Source: an uncultured Porphyromonadaceae bacterium (GTDB lineage: Bacteria; Bacteroidota; Bacteroidia; Bacteroidales; Muribaculaceae). From it: 64,000 nucleotides of DNA. The position numbers were made by a program, and so were the translations under genes. The stretch covers positions 1 through 64,000 of the forward strand of contig CABPYL010000011.1 in assembly GCA_902461565.1 (NCBI GenBank), read 5' to 3'. The notes under the pieces were generated by a model. It had not been told where the DNA came from. It did not search any database and saw nothing but the letters and a program-made list of their open reading frames with translations. Within the stretch, counting starts at the first letter, position 1, and the number at the start of each line of letters is the position of its first letter. This document shows positions 1-9,110 of this stretch, piece after piece.

Positions 1-70
1 TGAACCGGGTAAGGGGAAATATGTCTCTATTTTTGTCTTAAATGAAAGAGCCGTGTGGCATTCTTCTCAA

Positions 71-102
71 TTTGGTGCGAAAGCGGATAATGCGTATCTT
101 TG
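71..102 (+). promoter_or_regulatory. surE promoter (TTTG-N20-TATCTTTG)
   Basis: TTTG at 71-74 is followed, 20 bp later, by TATCTTTG at 95-102, matching the Bacteroidota primary sigma consensus TTTG/TAnnTTTG. It lies about 66 bp upstream of surE, which leaves a 5' leader of roughly 60 nt. Bases 1-70 hold no gene I can support. Confidence 0.7.
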
Positions 103-168
103 CACTACGCGGTTCGAACTTTGTTTGTTCTATCGCGTTAATATCAGGAACAACCGGCATAAGACATT

Positions 169-954
169 ATGGAAAATTCATCACGAAAACTTATACTTAT
201 AACTAACGACGACAGTGTGGACGCTCCCGGCATCCATCATCTCGCTGATTGTGTGAAATCTATGGGCGATGTGTATGTTGTCGCCCCGGCGCACCCACAT
301 TCCGGCCAGTCGTCGGCGCTCAGTATCAATGTGCCATTGCGTATAACCGAGTTGCCGGAGCGGTCCGAGGGCGTAAGGCTGTTTTCTGTAAACGGCACGC
401 CTGTAGACTGTGTGAAGCTCGCCTTGGGCAATATATTGCCGCGTCGCCCAGATATAGTGTTTGCCGGTATCAATCACGGATCCAACGCAGGCGTCAATGT
501 TATTTATTCGGGTACTATGGGTGCTGTTCTCGAAGGATGTCTGGAAGGAATTCCTTCTGTGGGATTCTCGCTGATGCACCATTCCATGAAGGCCGATTTC
601 TCTCTTTCCACCGCCTTTGTGGCTGCTATCGCAGGAGTAGTGGTGGAAGACGGGCTGCCCGAAGGCGTATGCCTGAATGTGAATATTCCCGCCAAGGTTC
701 TCCCAAAGGGTATCAAGGTATGTCGCGCTGCCCGGGGATACTGGACCGACAGTTATCAGCGTTATCTTGACCCGACGGGCACGCCTTTCTTCATGCTTTC
801 CGGCCGGTTTGTAAATCAGGAGCCGGATGCCGACGATACCGACGAGTACTGGTTGGAGCGCGGATACATAAGCATTGTGCCGGTGTCTACCGACCAGACA
901 GCACACGATGCCATAAAACCGCTTACTGTCCGTATGGCTGAACTAAACAAATAA
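169..954 (+). CDS. surE: 5'/3'-nucleotidase SurE
   Basis: SurE is a cytoplasmic, metal-dependent phosphatase that removes phosphate from nucleoside 5'- and 3'-monophosphates. The 261 residues match the usual family length of about 250. The metal-site pattern is intact: NDD with Asp14 and Asp15, the HPHSGQSSA loop with Ser45, and GINHGSNAG with Asn102. The start gives the family N-terminus, a short tail leading into the first beta strand KLILITNDD. A strong promoter lies upstream and a hairpin terminator directly downstream, so the gene appears to be transcribed alone. In some Bacteroidota it is followed by lpxB, which is not the case here. Identification is secure; the physiological substrate cannot be read from the sequence. 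Confidence 0.95.
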   Translation: MENSSRKLILITNDDSVDAPGIHHLADCVKSMGDVYVVAPAHPHSGQSSALSINVPLRITELPERSEGVRLFSVNGTPVDCVKLALGNILPRRPDIVFAGINHGSNAGVNVIYSGTMGAVLEGCLEGIPSVGFSLMHHSMKADFSLSTAFVAAIAGVVVEDGLPEGVCLNVNIPAKVLPKGIKVCRAARGYWTDSYQRYLDPTGTPFFMLSGRFVNQEPDADDTDEYWLERGYISIVPVSTDQTAHDAIKPLTVRMAELNK

Positions 955-976
955 AAACCAAAGCAATATAAAAGCA

Positions 977-1004
977 GGCGGCGCGTCCATTCGGGCGCGC
1001 CGCC
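977..1004. terminator. Hairpin between convergent surE and amidase genes
   Basis: A 9-bp GC stem (977-985 with 996-1004) encloses a 10-base loop in the 70-bp space between the two stop codons. There is no strong T-run, but the position suggests a shared bidirectional terminator. Confidence 0.6.
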
Positions 1005-1024
1005 GATTATTTGTGTATGACGCT

Positions 1025-3457
1025 TTAGCGTACTGCTATGCGGAAGGTTTCGGTAGTGGATGCTGTTGTTACTCGCAGCAGGTAGAAACCATAGGGACGG
1101 CCGGAAACATCGATGGAGGAAACTCCGGTTTTTTTCTCGAGAATCTCGCCTGCCATGTTCAGCAGTTCAATGCTTTCGATGGCGTCGGCAGACGATACAT
1201 TCACAACATCTGTCGCGGGAACGGGCCATGCCTTGATGCCGCTTTCGCCTACAGCGACTTCGTTGATTGCATCGGTTGCTGCGCGACGGGTGATGTTGTC
1301 CAGGCAGAAGCTGCCCTGCATGGTAATGGGATTGGAAGCTTGCACGAGTTTAACGGTAGCCAGTTCGTAGGGATAGTTCTGTTCGAGCATATCCAGAGTG
1401 GCTTCCTTGTACTGCCAGCCGCGGAAGTTCATGGGGCCGAAGGAAACATATTTTACGTCGGTACCGGAACGGAGGCCTACAAGCAGTTCGTGGTCGGTGA
1501 AGTCGCCGTTGATGTGTATACCCAGCTTATCGCCGGTATTGTAGATGTGCGGTTCTCCGAGATAGTTCCAAACGATGGTGCCGCCGTGATTTTCGATGAA
1601 CTTGTACGACAGTTTGACGGATGCGGCACCTATAAGGCGGTCGTTGGAACTGATAGCTTTAGGCAGTGTGCTTCCGATGCCTGTGGTTTCATCGGGGTTG
1701 TATTCGAAAGTGGCGGTCTTGGCCTCGAAGTCCTCGACAACTTCGGCGTCGGCTCCGGGACGGGAGGCGTCGGTGCCGGTGAAGTTTACGACGATATCGT
1801 CGGCCAGCGGCAGGTTCTCGCGGTCGCGTAGTTCGGAGGTTAGAGTAGCGGTATAGCTTTCGCCTTCGGTTAGGTTACCGGAAAGAACATAAACAATGTT
1901 GCCGTAGCCATTGGAGAGCTTATTGTACGATGTGGATCGTTTGTTAACTTTCAGCTCATTGCCCTTGGAATCCTTTACAGACAGAATATCGTAGATATTG
2001 GCCGGGTTGATGGCTCTGTCGAAGCGGAATTCGAGTGTGGGTGCGTTTATATGTACCGAGCCTCCTTCGCGTGGGAACTGTTCGGTGAGTTCCAGACGGT
2101 TGCGGCCTTTTGTACGGAAGCTGAATGTGAAATCGCCGGTCATGCCGGGAGCATCGAAGAACGGGTCGGGATGGCGGGCGTCTTTCGTCAGAGTTACCGT
2201 GTAGTCGGTGTTGAGTTCAAGCGACAGTTCGGGATGGAAAATAGCTTTGTGGTAGGAATTCTCGTAGGTGAAATAGCCTTTGACCTCGGGGACGATGGAG
2301 AAGGCTTTCTCGAACGATTCCGTGTCAATGTCGGTGTTGAAAGTGAATTCCACAAGCGACGCACACGAGATTTCTTCGCCTTCGGCCGGTTTGGGAGAGT
2401 ATTCCACAACTTCAAGCGGGAACTCGCGGCGCAGGTCCATAGGCATGTCCTGATATGTAACCTGGTCGGCGGTAACGGTTACTTCTTTTTCAAGTGTGTA
2501 GTAACCGTCGTGAGCGGCACGTACGGTATATGTACCGGGAGCCACGTTACGAAAGACGAATGCTCCGTTATAGTCGTTGTCGGTGGTGCGTGTCTGCACC
2601 TGTTTGCCGGATGCGTCGAGCAGTTCAATGAAGGTGCCGTTGAGCGGTGCCAGGCGGTCGCGTCCGTACATTGAGAAATTGGCTGGCATAACGGTTTCGC
2701 GCAGGTTGTGGTTGTCGTAGACTATACCGGCCACGTTACCTGTAACGAAACGGTCTTCAGTATCGAAGAATTCCATGATGGAACGTGCGAAATGCCAGGC
2801 TTCGAGCCACCACACATCGTTGTTCATTAGACGGTGAGCCTCAGGACGGTGTTCGTGCATGGAACCTTCCGACAGCAGGCCCACGACATACAGCGTGCGC
2901 AGTACGCCCAGGCCGCCGGACCACATGTTTTTGTAGAATGTGAGGTCGCCGGCAACATATTCCTTGTTGTGCGTCCAGTAGGGTAGCTGGCTTGAGTGAA
3001 GGTTGCGCCATACAATCTTGCCGAAATCCACAGCTTCGGGGTAGCGGGGCGTGCCTTCGGTCTGCTCGCGGTAGAGCATGAGCGGATAGTTTACGGATTC
3101 GCCGGCGTTGGAATGGATGGAAAGCATCAGATCCACGCCGAGGCGGTTGGCTTCGTCGCAGATGCCGGACAGCGAGCGATCGTCGTCCTCGGTGTTCTTG
3201 GTGCGCGACATATATACGGTGGCACCCATAGAATCGAGGATGTGATACAGATGCAGGCCTTTGTAGAGGTTACTTTTGGATTCCCAGTAGCCGTTGGAAT
3301 CGTTCTGGGCATAAGGATGGATGCGGATAGGACGGTCGTTGGAGGTGTAGCCGCCGTGTCCGGGGTTGATGTAAATCTTAAGGTCGCTGACCTTACGGGC
3401 TTCGGAGCCTGCCGCTATCGCCAGCATGGCAAGAATGATAAGGAACAGTCTTTTCAT
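1025..3457 (-). CDS. Secreted N-acetylmuramoyl-L-alanine amidase-like protein with T9SS tail
   Basis: A signal peptide (about residues 1-20) is followed by an Amidase_3-type domain (about 26-235). The zinc ligands expected for this fold are visible: His34 in NPGHGG, Glu59, and His115 in LSIHSN. The candidate catalytic glutamate is Glu197 in LLSEGSMHEH, so the enzyme looks active. Next come a carboxypeptidase-regulatory-like beta domain (about 245-340), SbsA/Big_5-like Ig domains (about 350-560) and a discoidin-like stretch. The last 70 or so residues form a T9SS type A sorting domain (PVPATDVVNV, GFYLLRV). The protein should therefore be exported by the T9SS and act outside the outer membrane, so its substrate may be foreign peptidoglycan or a related amide. 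It is the last gene of a three-gene operon, 2 nt after the propeller gene. Confidence 0.85.
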   Translation of the reverse strand: MKRLFLIILAMLAIAAGSEARKVSDLKIYINPGHGGYTSNDRPIRIHPYAQNDSNGYWESKSNLYKGLHLYHILDSMGATVYMSRTKNTEDDDRSLSGICDEANRLGVDLMLSIHSNAGESVNYPLMLYREQTEGTPRYPEAVDFGKIVWRNLHSSQLPYWTHNKEYVAGDLTFYKNMWSGGLGVLRTLYVVGLLSEGSMHEHRPEAHRLMNNDVWWLEAWHFARSIMEFFDTEDRFVTGNVAGIVYDNHNLRETVMPANFSMYGRDRLAPLNGTFIELLDASGKQVQTRTTDNDYNGAFVFRNVAPGTYTVRAAHDGYYTLEKEVTVTADQVTYQDMPMDLRREFPLEVVEYSPKPAEGEEISCASLVEFTFNTDIDTESFEKAFSIVPEVKGYFTYENSYHKAIFHPELSLELNTDYTVTLTKDARHPDPFFDAPGMTGDFTFSFRTKGRNRLELTEQFPREGGSVHINAPTLEFRFDRAINPANIYDILSVKDSKGNELKVNKRSTSYNKLSNGYGNIVYVLSGNLTEGESYTATLTSELRDRENLPLADDIVVNFTGTDASRPGADAEVVEDFEAKTATFEYNPDETTGIGSTLPKAISSNDRLIGAASVKLSYKFIENHGGTIVWNYLGEPHIYNTGDKLGIHINGDFTDHELLVGLRSGTDVKYVSFGPMNFRGWQYKEATLDMLEQNYPYELATVKLVQASNPITMQGSFCLDNITRRAATDAINEVAVGESGIKAWPVPATDVVNVSSADAIESIELLNMAGEILEKKTGVSSIDVSGRPYGFYLLRVTTASTTETFRIAVR

Positions 3458-3459
3458 GG

Positions 3460-4281
3460 TCAGTCGATTATAAGGGTGTACATTCTTCCGTTGATGTCGC
3501 TGAATACCACTTTGCCGTTGTAAGATGCCGTAGCTTCGCTCACAAGCATGTCGGGCGCGGTGATATCGGTTGTATTGCCTGTGCGGGTGTCAACTGTTAC
3601 GAGACGCGAGTCCAGTATCTGGTATCCGTCATCGTGGCTGATCACGGCAATTATTGTGTTGTCGCCGGCCCAGGCGGGATAGTCGCCTTTTTTGAGCAGG
3701 CGGTGCGGTTCTGTGCCGTCGGCGTTGCATACAAACACTCCCTGGAATGGCTCAGAGAATATCAGTCTGGTACCATCGGGCGAGAGGGATGCCCACAGAT
3801 AGGAATGGCTGTCGGCCAAAGGATTGACACGTGTCTCTTTCCCGTCTTTGACAACGCGGATTGTCTTGTAGTCGGCTTCGGCATATTCGCCACCGGCATA
3901 ATCGGACAGTTGCACTTTGTCGCGTGTGGGTTGAGCGAGTCTGCGGCCTTTTCTCTCGGCGAGATTATAGGATCTCACGTCGCGGTACATAAGGCCGTCG
4001 TTGATTTCGGCGGTGCGGTAATATACTGTCTTGCCGTCGGTTGAGAATACCGGTTCGAAACCTGCGGAGGCGCCTTCGTCCACAACGGTTATCTTTCCGT
4101 TGGTGAGGCTGATGGCGTTAAGACCTGTGTGCGAGTCGGTTGAAAACAGCAGAGTCCCGCCGTCGGGGCTCAGCACAGGATGGTGTGCCCCCTGGGGAAG
4201 GGTTAGCGGCATGTAAGGCACAATGGCAAGGGCCGGTAATGCCGAACAGGCAATTGCTGCCGCGAGTAATCGGATTTTCAT
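3460..4281 (-). CDS. Secreted WD40-like (PD40/TolB-type) beta-propeller protein
   Basis: A 273-residue protein with a signal peptide (about 1-19, ending ALPALA). The rest consists of repeated PD40/TolB-like blades, for example LSPDGGTLLFST, FSTDGKTVYYRT and LSPDGTRLIFSE. No catalytic motif is seen. TolB-like propellers usually serve as periplasmic or surface protein-binding scaffolds. There is no lipobox and no T9SS tail, so a periplasmic or soluble location is likely. It sits 27 nt after the phosphodiester glycosidase gene and 2 nt before the amidase gene, so the three are co-transcribed and the propeller may be an accessory to both enzymes. The family call is firm; the role is inferred. Confidence 0.8.
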   Translation of the reverse strand: MKIRLLAAAIACSALPALAIVPYMPLTLPQGAHHPVLSPDGGTLLFSTDSHTGLNAISLTNGKITVVDEGASAGFEPVFSTDGKTVYYRTAEINDGLMYRDVRSYNLAERKGRRLAQPTRDKVQLSDYAGGEYAEADYKTIRVVKDGKETRVNPLADSHSYLWASLSPDGTRLIFSEPFQGVFVCNADGTEPHRLLKKGDYPAWAGDNTIIAVISHDDGYQILDSRLVTVDTRTGNTTDITAPDMLVSEATASYNGKVVFSDINGRMYTLIID

Positions 4282-4308
4282 GTGGTTATTATAGAGCGTG
4301 TTAGGAAT

Positions 4309-6855
4309 TTATTTTACTAATAGTATAGCTGAGGTAGCACCGGAAGTTGTTTCGATGTGCATTACGTAGGTGCCTGCTGCTGTCGGAGCTGTCATTTCGG
4401 CTGTATTTGCGGCTTTGAATTTTGTGCTTGCCACTGCGCTTCCGTTGAGCGAGTAAACAGTAATGGCGGTTATACCGTTGGATTTGACTGTGAATGTACT
4501 GCCGGCTGCAACAGGGTTTGGCGATACTGCTGCGCGCGTGTCTGTGGCTTCGACCTCCGTAACACCTGCGGCGGTATTGCTGTATGTGGCGTAGAGACGT
4601 CCTAACTGTATGTACTGCTCGCCCTTATAGTCTGCGGAAACAGCGGTATGGAAGCGAAGATATTTAAGCATTACGGGGTAAAGGGCAATGTCGGCAGGGT
4701 CGCCAAGCATAGAGAGGGGCAACTCTACCTTGTGGGTCTTGCCGGCTTCGAAAACAGCTTCGTTTTCAAGTTCGATATTTACGAGGTTGGCTTTGCTGTT
4801 GAAGGCGGCGCGGAAGTCGGCGGATATTTTACGGATGTCGGTGGAAGGAGTGAATTCGATATAGACAGCGTCGGGAATGCTGTACAGAGTGGATTCTTTG
4901 GTAACGGTTACGTAAGGATCGCGGGGCGAGCCGTAGGTGAATGTAACTTTTCCGTCCGCGGTGATTGCCGGTTTGGTAATTCCGGTTGTTCCTTTTACGG
5001 TCCACTGGCTCCAGTCGCCGTATTCAATTTCTGCAGTGGGGGCAATCTCGACAGTTACCTCTGTGTGATCCGAAAAATCGCCGATGCTGCCGGTATAGAC
5101 AGTTTTGCCTTCTTTGATTCCGTGCAGAACGCCGTTGATATCAATATCGGCGATAGTCGGATCTTCCACAGACCATGTGATGGAAGCGGGATTGTAGGAG
5201 TATGTCGTTTCGCCTATTGTGGCCTGTACTTCAACGGGATATTCGCGGGCCGCGTCGATAAGTACCGGCTTTACGCGCAGGCTGAGCTGTGCCTCCAGTA
5301 CCGACATTTCGCGCTCGGTGGTGGCGTCGCCGCTGGTGGCGCGGAGCATGGATGTGGACGGAGTGCCTGCGGCGGTGAATACGTTGCCTTCGCATGTGCC
5401 CAACGACGGGTCGCAGCTGAGTGTAAAGTCCTTGTAGTCGTAGTCGATAACCGCGCTATAGCGGTTATAAGCTATAACCTTGGGGCTGAATGTGCCGTAG
5501 ACGGGAGCCTGCATTTTCAGTTCGTCGAATTCCAGACGTGTAACGGTGTTGTAGTCGTCAGCATCCTCGGGAGCGATGCTGTAAACCATGAATCCATTGG
5601 CCACGGCGCGCGCGGAACCTTCTGTGGTCTTGTTTTCGATTTTTCCGTTAATGAACATCTGGGCCGAGCCGCCGGCATCGAAGTTGCCCATGTTCCAGCA
5701 GCCCATAGCTTTTGCAAACTCGCACATAACAGTGGTGCTGCATCCTTTCGACAGGCCGTAGACCGGATCGGTGGACTTGTCGATAACAATTATGTAGAGT
5801 GTTTTGCCGTCCTGACTTACGCCGTAGCCCGTGCGTGAATATACCTGCGAGTTATATGTCTCGTTGGTGTTGTGCGCGGTAAGTTCGCCGTTACGCAGTA
5901 CGAGAGCGTTGCCGCCCACAGCCTGTTCGACAAGCGGAGTAACTTCTGCCTCCGAGCCTGGATTGTAGGTCCAGGAGTATCTGAGCACCACCTTGTCGCC
6001 GGGAGCGAGGGCTGCGATTTTGTCTTTGTTGGCTCCGCGTCCCACCAGGCCTAAGTCGTGTCCGTCAAGGCGTCCGTGGCCTGCGTCGGTGCGCACTTCC
6101 GCAACAGTGAGGGTGATGTCGCGGCCGCTGTCCCAACCCTGACCTTCGGCAAGGTCCAGCAGTACTTCGGTGGCATCGTTGGCGTCGTCGAAATCATATT
6201 GGCCGCCTACAACTTTGATGGGCATGAAATCCCGGTTGTTGCCGTAGTAGCTGTTGTACATGCACAGCTCGTCGGAGCGCACGCCCTTGTTGCACTGGTT
6301 CACTTCGAGTGTGCCGGTTTTGTCGGATGTGATGTTTATCGTGGACGTGCAGTAGTCCATGTAGGCCGTTTTGTCGTATGATATGGCCATTACGCCCGTG
6401 CGCATCGTTCCGCCGTCCCATTGGTCGTGGTTCTGGTTGGATTCTGTAACGATAATTCCGTTACGGATGCTGGCGTTGCGGGTCGTGCCGTTGTAAGTTT
6501 TGTTTTCTGGCTGCGATGCCACTACCCAGAAATTGGCGTTGGCGCCAGCGACAGGACGGTGGTTTTCGGTACTTTGGCGTTTGGCTGCATCTACGAGGCG
6601 TTCGGTGCCCTTGGCGCTTTCGTTTGCCACGGTGGTTTCGATGCGGTTGTAGGGATTGTTGAGGTCTATCCGCAGAAGGTTTATGTTCAGCGGATAGGAG
6701 GGCAGGCGGTAACGTGTGTGGCGGATGCCCGGACCGATTTCGCGGTCAATCATAACGTCGGCGCTATATGTTTTGCCTTCAAGTACAACATCCTCGGCCA
6801 CAACCGGAAAGATGGAGCAAACAGTTAGCGCGATAGCTGAGAAAAGTTTTTTCAT
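4309..6855 (-). CDS. Phosphodiester glycosidase (NAGPA/DUF2233) family protein with T9SS tail
   Basis: An 848-residue secreted protein with a signal peptide at about 1-20. Residues 60-430 match the NAGPA/phosphodiester-glycosidase fold. Supporting motifs are the VAGANANFW segment (102-110), the GCSTTVMCEFAKAMG helix, and DAGGSAQM at 393-400, a hallmark of the family. Members cleave GlcNAc-1-phosphodiester or similar glycan phosphodiesters. A Big_2-like Ig domain follows (about 540-610), then a beta-sandwich, and a T9SS type A sorting domain occupies the last 75 residues or so (VSPNPVAAGSTF, GTYVMHIET). It is the first gene of the operon. Surface location and enzyme class are well supported; the substrate (teichoic-acid-like polymer, phosphoglycan or other) is not. 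Confidence 0.85.
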   Translation of the reverse strand: MKKLFSAIALTVCSIFPVVAEDVVLEGKTYSADVMIDREIGPGIRHTRYRLPSYPLNINLLRIDLNNPYNRIETTVANESAKGTERLVDAAKRQSTENHRPVAGANANFWVVASQPENKTYNGTTRNASIRNGIIVTESNQNHDQWDGGTMRTGVMAISYDKTAYMDYCTSTINITSDKTGTLEVNQCNKGVRSDELCMYNSYYGNNRDFMPIKVVGGQYDFDDANDATEVLLDLAEGQGWDSGRDITLTVAEVRTDAGHGRLDGHDLGLVGRGANKDKIAALAPGDKVVLRYSWTYNPGSEAEVTPLVEQAVGGNALVLRNGELTAHNTNETYNSQVYSRTGYGVSQDGKTLYIIVIDKSTDPVYGLSKGCSTTVMCEFAKAMGCWNMGNFDAGGSAQMFINGKIENKTTEGSARAVANGFMVYSIAPEDADDYNTVTRLEFDELKMQAPVYGTFSPKVIAYNRYSAVIDYDYKDFTLSCDPSLGTCEGNVFTAAGTPSTSMLRATSGDATTEREMSVLEAQLSLRVKPVLIDAAREYPVEVQATIGETTYSYNPASITWSVEDPTIADIDINGVLHGIKEGKTVYTGSIGDFSDHTEVTVEIAPTAEIEYGDWSQWTVKGTTGITKPAITADGKVTFTYGSPRDPYVTVTKESTLYSIPDAVYIEFTPSTDIRKISADFRAAFNSKANLVNIELENEAVFEAGKTHKVELPLSMLGDPADIALYPVMLKYLRFHTAVSADYKGEQYIQLGRLYATYSNTAAGVTEVEATDTRAAVSPNPVAAGSTFTVKSNGITAITVYSLNGSAVASTKFKAANTAEMTAPTAAGTYVMHIETTSGATSAILLVK

Positions 6856-6888
6856 GTATTGGATATTAGAGATTGACTGATTAATTTA

Positions 6889-6922
6889 CAAAAGTACCCA
6901 AAAAATCTGTATTGCAATCAAA
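6889..6922 (-). promoter_or_regulatory. Promoter of the glycosidase-propeller-amidase operon
   Basis: Reading leftward, TACTTTTG (6889-6896) fits TAnnTTTG, with TTTG (6919-6922) 22 bp upstream, slightly longer than ideal. It lies 34 bp before the start codon at 6855. Confidence 0.55.
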
Positions 6923-7028
6923 ATAAATGTTAAAAATAAATATATCCCACAAGTTGGCTTGTATACAAGAGAACACACTCAGGTTTTGGTATATTGATGC
7001 AATTTATGGCATTTTTCTTCGCATTAAA

Positions 7029-7058
7029 TTGGAGATTGATGAAATTTGCCTAATTTTG
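7029..7058 (+). promoter_or_regulatory. Promoter of the helical-repeat gene
   Basis: TAATTTTG at 7051-7058 is a perfect TAnnTTTG element, with a weak upstream TTGG at 7029-7032 and an 18-bp spacer. The 251-bp intergenic region 6856-7106 is AT-rich and otherwise holds only the divergent promoter. Confidence 0.6.
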
Positions 7059-7106
7059 CAACGATATCGGCAGAGCCCGGAAATTATTATCTAACCTTAT
7101 TATTTT

Positions 7107-9044
7107 ATGAAAAAACTATTACTATTGCTTGTTCTCGTATTAAGCACTTTTGCGGGCAACGCCCAAACCCCCGTTTCGACCATTACTACTCAGGAAGCCA
7201 CCACCGATGAAGTCAAGGAGCAGATTGAACAATGTTTAGTGTTGTGTGATAATTTAACAAAGGAATTACATGATCTCATAACACGTGCCGAGCGCCTTAT
7301 GCAGGGGGAAGGCCGGGACGGTATATTTCTCAATCTAAATATTCTCAAAAACATCCTGGAAAATTGGAGGGAGGAACTTTACGGCTATCATATCAGTGGC
7401 GATTATACAGGTTTCGCCTATGAAGAAACAAGAGCCAGACTTGATGAGGTTGCGTATCTGATGAATGATCTTTATTCAGAGGTGGAGGCTGTTAAACAGG
7501 AATCTATTTCGATAGTCGATGAAAGTCTTAGTCAAGGTAATGCAATTATGAGCAGAATTCATGAGGTTGAATATAAGCTTGACAAGATAGCATTGAGTGA
7601 TGTGGATAAGCAGGTATTACTGAGTAAACTGGATGAAGTTAAAGCAATGCTTGACAGGCTATTTTCTGTGCTGGTTAACGCCAAAGATTCCGAAGATTTT
7701 AGTGCCATTTCAGCCGAGGAAACAAGACACGATTTAGCTGTAATGGAGACAATTTTGGCAGATATTGAAGCACGCCTCCATAATATATCAAGAGCTGAAA
7801 TTGAAGACTGTCTTACGCGGTGCCACAATTATATGGCTCAATTGGATATGTTAAACTCAAAAATTAATGAAGCTTTGAGTAATGGTAATCAGGCAATGAA
7901 TGAATTAGTCCCAGTTAGTGAAGATACCGGTTATTTATTGTTGAAAGTCGAAAAGAATTGTAACGAGATGCTTAATAGCTATTTTGATCCTATCACATAT
8001 GAAATGGTATTAAATTGGCTTGATGCCGCTGCTCAGAAACTTGATTACATTGAAGCCCGTTATGTAGAACTGTTAAATAGTAATACCGCAGCAATTGAAA
8101 AGTACATTGCCGATCTTAAAGACTTGAAAGTTGCTGTTGAGGACCTTTATCAGAAGATAGAAACTTCCGTAAATGTTGGCAATAAACCTGTAGAAACATT
8201 GCTCCATGATGCCGCAGGTATTATTGATGCTATCGATACTCTTATTGCTCGGTTGTATTATTATATTTCGAGCGGTAACAATGGAGAATTTTCCGAAACA
8301 GAAACATTAGACATCCTCAATGATTTAAAAACTAAATATACTGTTCTTTGCAAGATGTTTAGTCAGTGCAATGATCAGTTCGAGTATTATCAGAAACTGA
8401 AGAGTGAGATTGATTTGGTAAAACAAACCATGTCTCAGGTGCCAGCGTATAATGTATCTTTCCCGGAAGTCAAGTCTTTGATAAATGATGTCGTAGCCGA
8501 ATTTGCTTCGGCATTGGATATTTTTGCAGACAAGGTAGAGAAATTATTCTTGTCGCAGGCTTTGTCATCTGAAGAATATAAGGATTGCATGGCAGAAATA
8601 GAATCTTTGACGGGAAATTCCGAGAGGCTACTCATGTGTGTCGATTATATCAGCTATTACAACACTGCTTTCGATGAATACTTGACGAATATCGGAAAGT
8701 ATTGTCCTGATGTAAAAGACAGATTCATCCCTGAAATGGAAGCCTGCATGGCTGAATTTATTTCGTATGTAAGCAAACTTCTTCGTGAGGTAATAACAGA
8801 TCCTGATGCGGCCTATAATTTTATCTCCAGGATAAAAGATATGGTCTCAGATCCTTATCGTATTTATCAGACAGCAGCAAAGGCCCAAAATGAATTCACC
8901 GGTGTTGACGGTGTTGTGGTTGCGGATGAGGCCGATGTTGACTATTATACTCTCGAAGGCCGCAAAGTTGCTAATCCCGCAGCCGGAACGGTACTTATCC
9001 GTGTATCGTCTAACGGCAACATTCAGAAAGTGTTTGTAAAATAA
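7107..9044 (+). CDS. Secreted alpha-helical repeat protein of unknown function
   Basis: I do not recognise the family. The 645 residues start with a signal peptide (about 1-19, ending GNAQ). They continue as an almost entirely helical, leucine- and glutamate-rich body from 30 to about 595. Weak internal periodicity of about 95 residues is visible: acidic motifs of the type EET..L recur near residues 105, 204, 298, 397 and 489. A second helix motif recurs near 42, 138, 235, 331, 425 and 515, with paired cysteines in CLVLC and CLTRC. The end, YYTLEGRKVANPAAGT then KVFVK, resembles the short C-terminal strand motif on many Bacteroidales secreted proteins, though it is shorter than a full T9SS type A domain. 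The coding sequence is visibly more AT-rich than its neighbours, consistent with transfer or relaxed composition. It is monocistronic between a promoter and a strong terminator. Confidence 0.75.
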   Translation: MKKLLLLLVLVLSTFAGNAQTPVSTITTQEATTDEVKEQIEQCLVLCDNLTKELHDLITRAERLMQGEGRDGIFLNLNILKNILENWREELYGYHISGDYTGFAYEETRARLDEVAYLMNDLYSEVEAVKQESISIVDESLSQGNAIMSRIHEVEYKLDKIALSDVDKQVLLSKLDEVKAMLDRLFSVLVNAKDSEDFSAISAEETRHDLAVMETILADIEARLHNISRAEIEDCLTRCHNYMAQLDMLNSKINEALSNGNQAMNELVPVSEDTGYLLLKVEKNCNEMLNSYFDPITYEMVLNWLDAAAQKLDYIEARYVELLNSNTAAIEKYIADLKDLKVAVEDLYQKIETSVNVGNKPVETLLHDAAGIIDAIDTLIARLYYYISSGNNGEFSETETLDILNDLKTKYTVLCKMFSQCNDQFEYYQKLKSEIDLVKQTMSQVPAYNVSFPEVKSLINDVVAEFASALDIFADKVEKLFLSQALSSEEYKDCMAEIESLTGNSERLLMCVDYISYYNTAFDEYLTNIGKYCPDVKDRFIPEMEACMAEFISYVSKLLREVITDPDAAYNFISRIKDMVSDPYRIYQTAAKAQNEFTGVDGVVVADEADVDYYTLEGRKVANPAAGTVLIRVSSNGNIQKVFVK

Positions 9045-9063
9045 ACAATCATAGGTCATAATA

Positions 9064-9100
9064 TAAAAATCGCCGGAATATCCCGCTCCGGCGATTTTTA
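9064..9100. terminator. Strong bidirectional terminator
   Basis: A 14-bp perfect stem (9064-9077 with 9087-9100) with a 9-base loop begins with an A-run and ends with a T-run. It can therefore end transcription from both the helical-repeat gene and the opposing antiporter gene. Confidence 0.85.
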
Positions 9101-9110
9101 TGTCTGTATG

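Noticed and set aside
4648..5838. 396-codon open frame on the plus strand
   Set aside because: Antisense shadow of the phosphodiester glycosidase; its composition is Cys/Gly/Val-rich in the way expected of a complement frame, with no recognisable motif.
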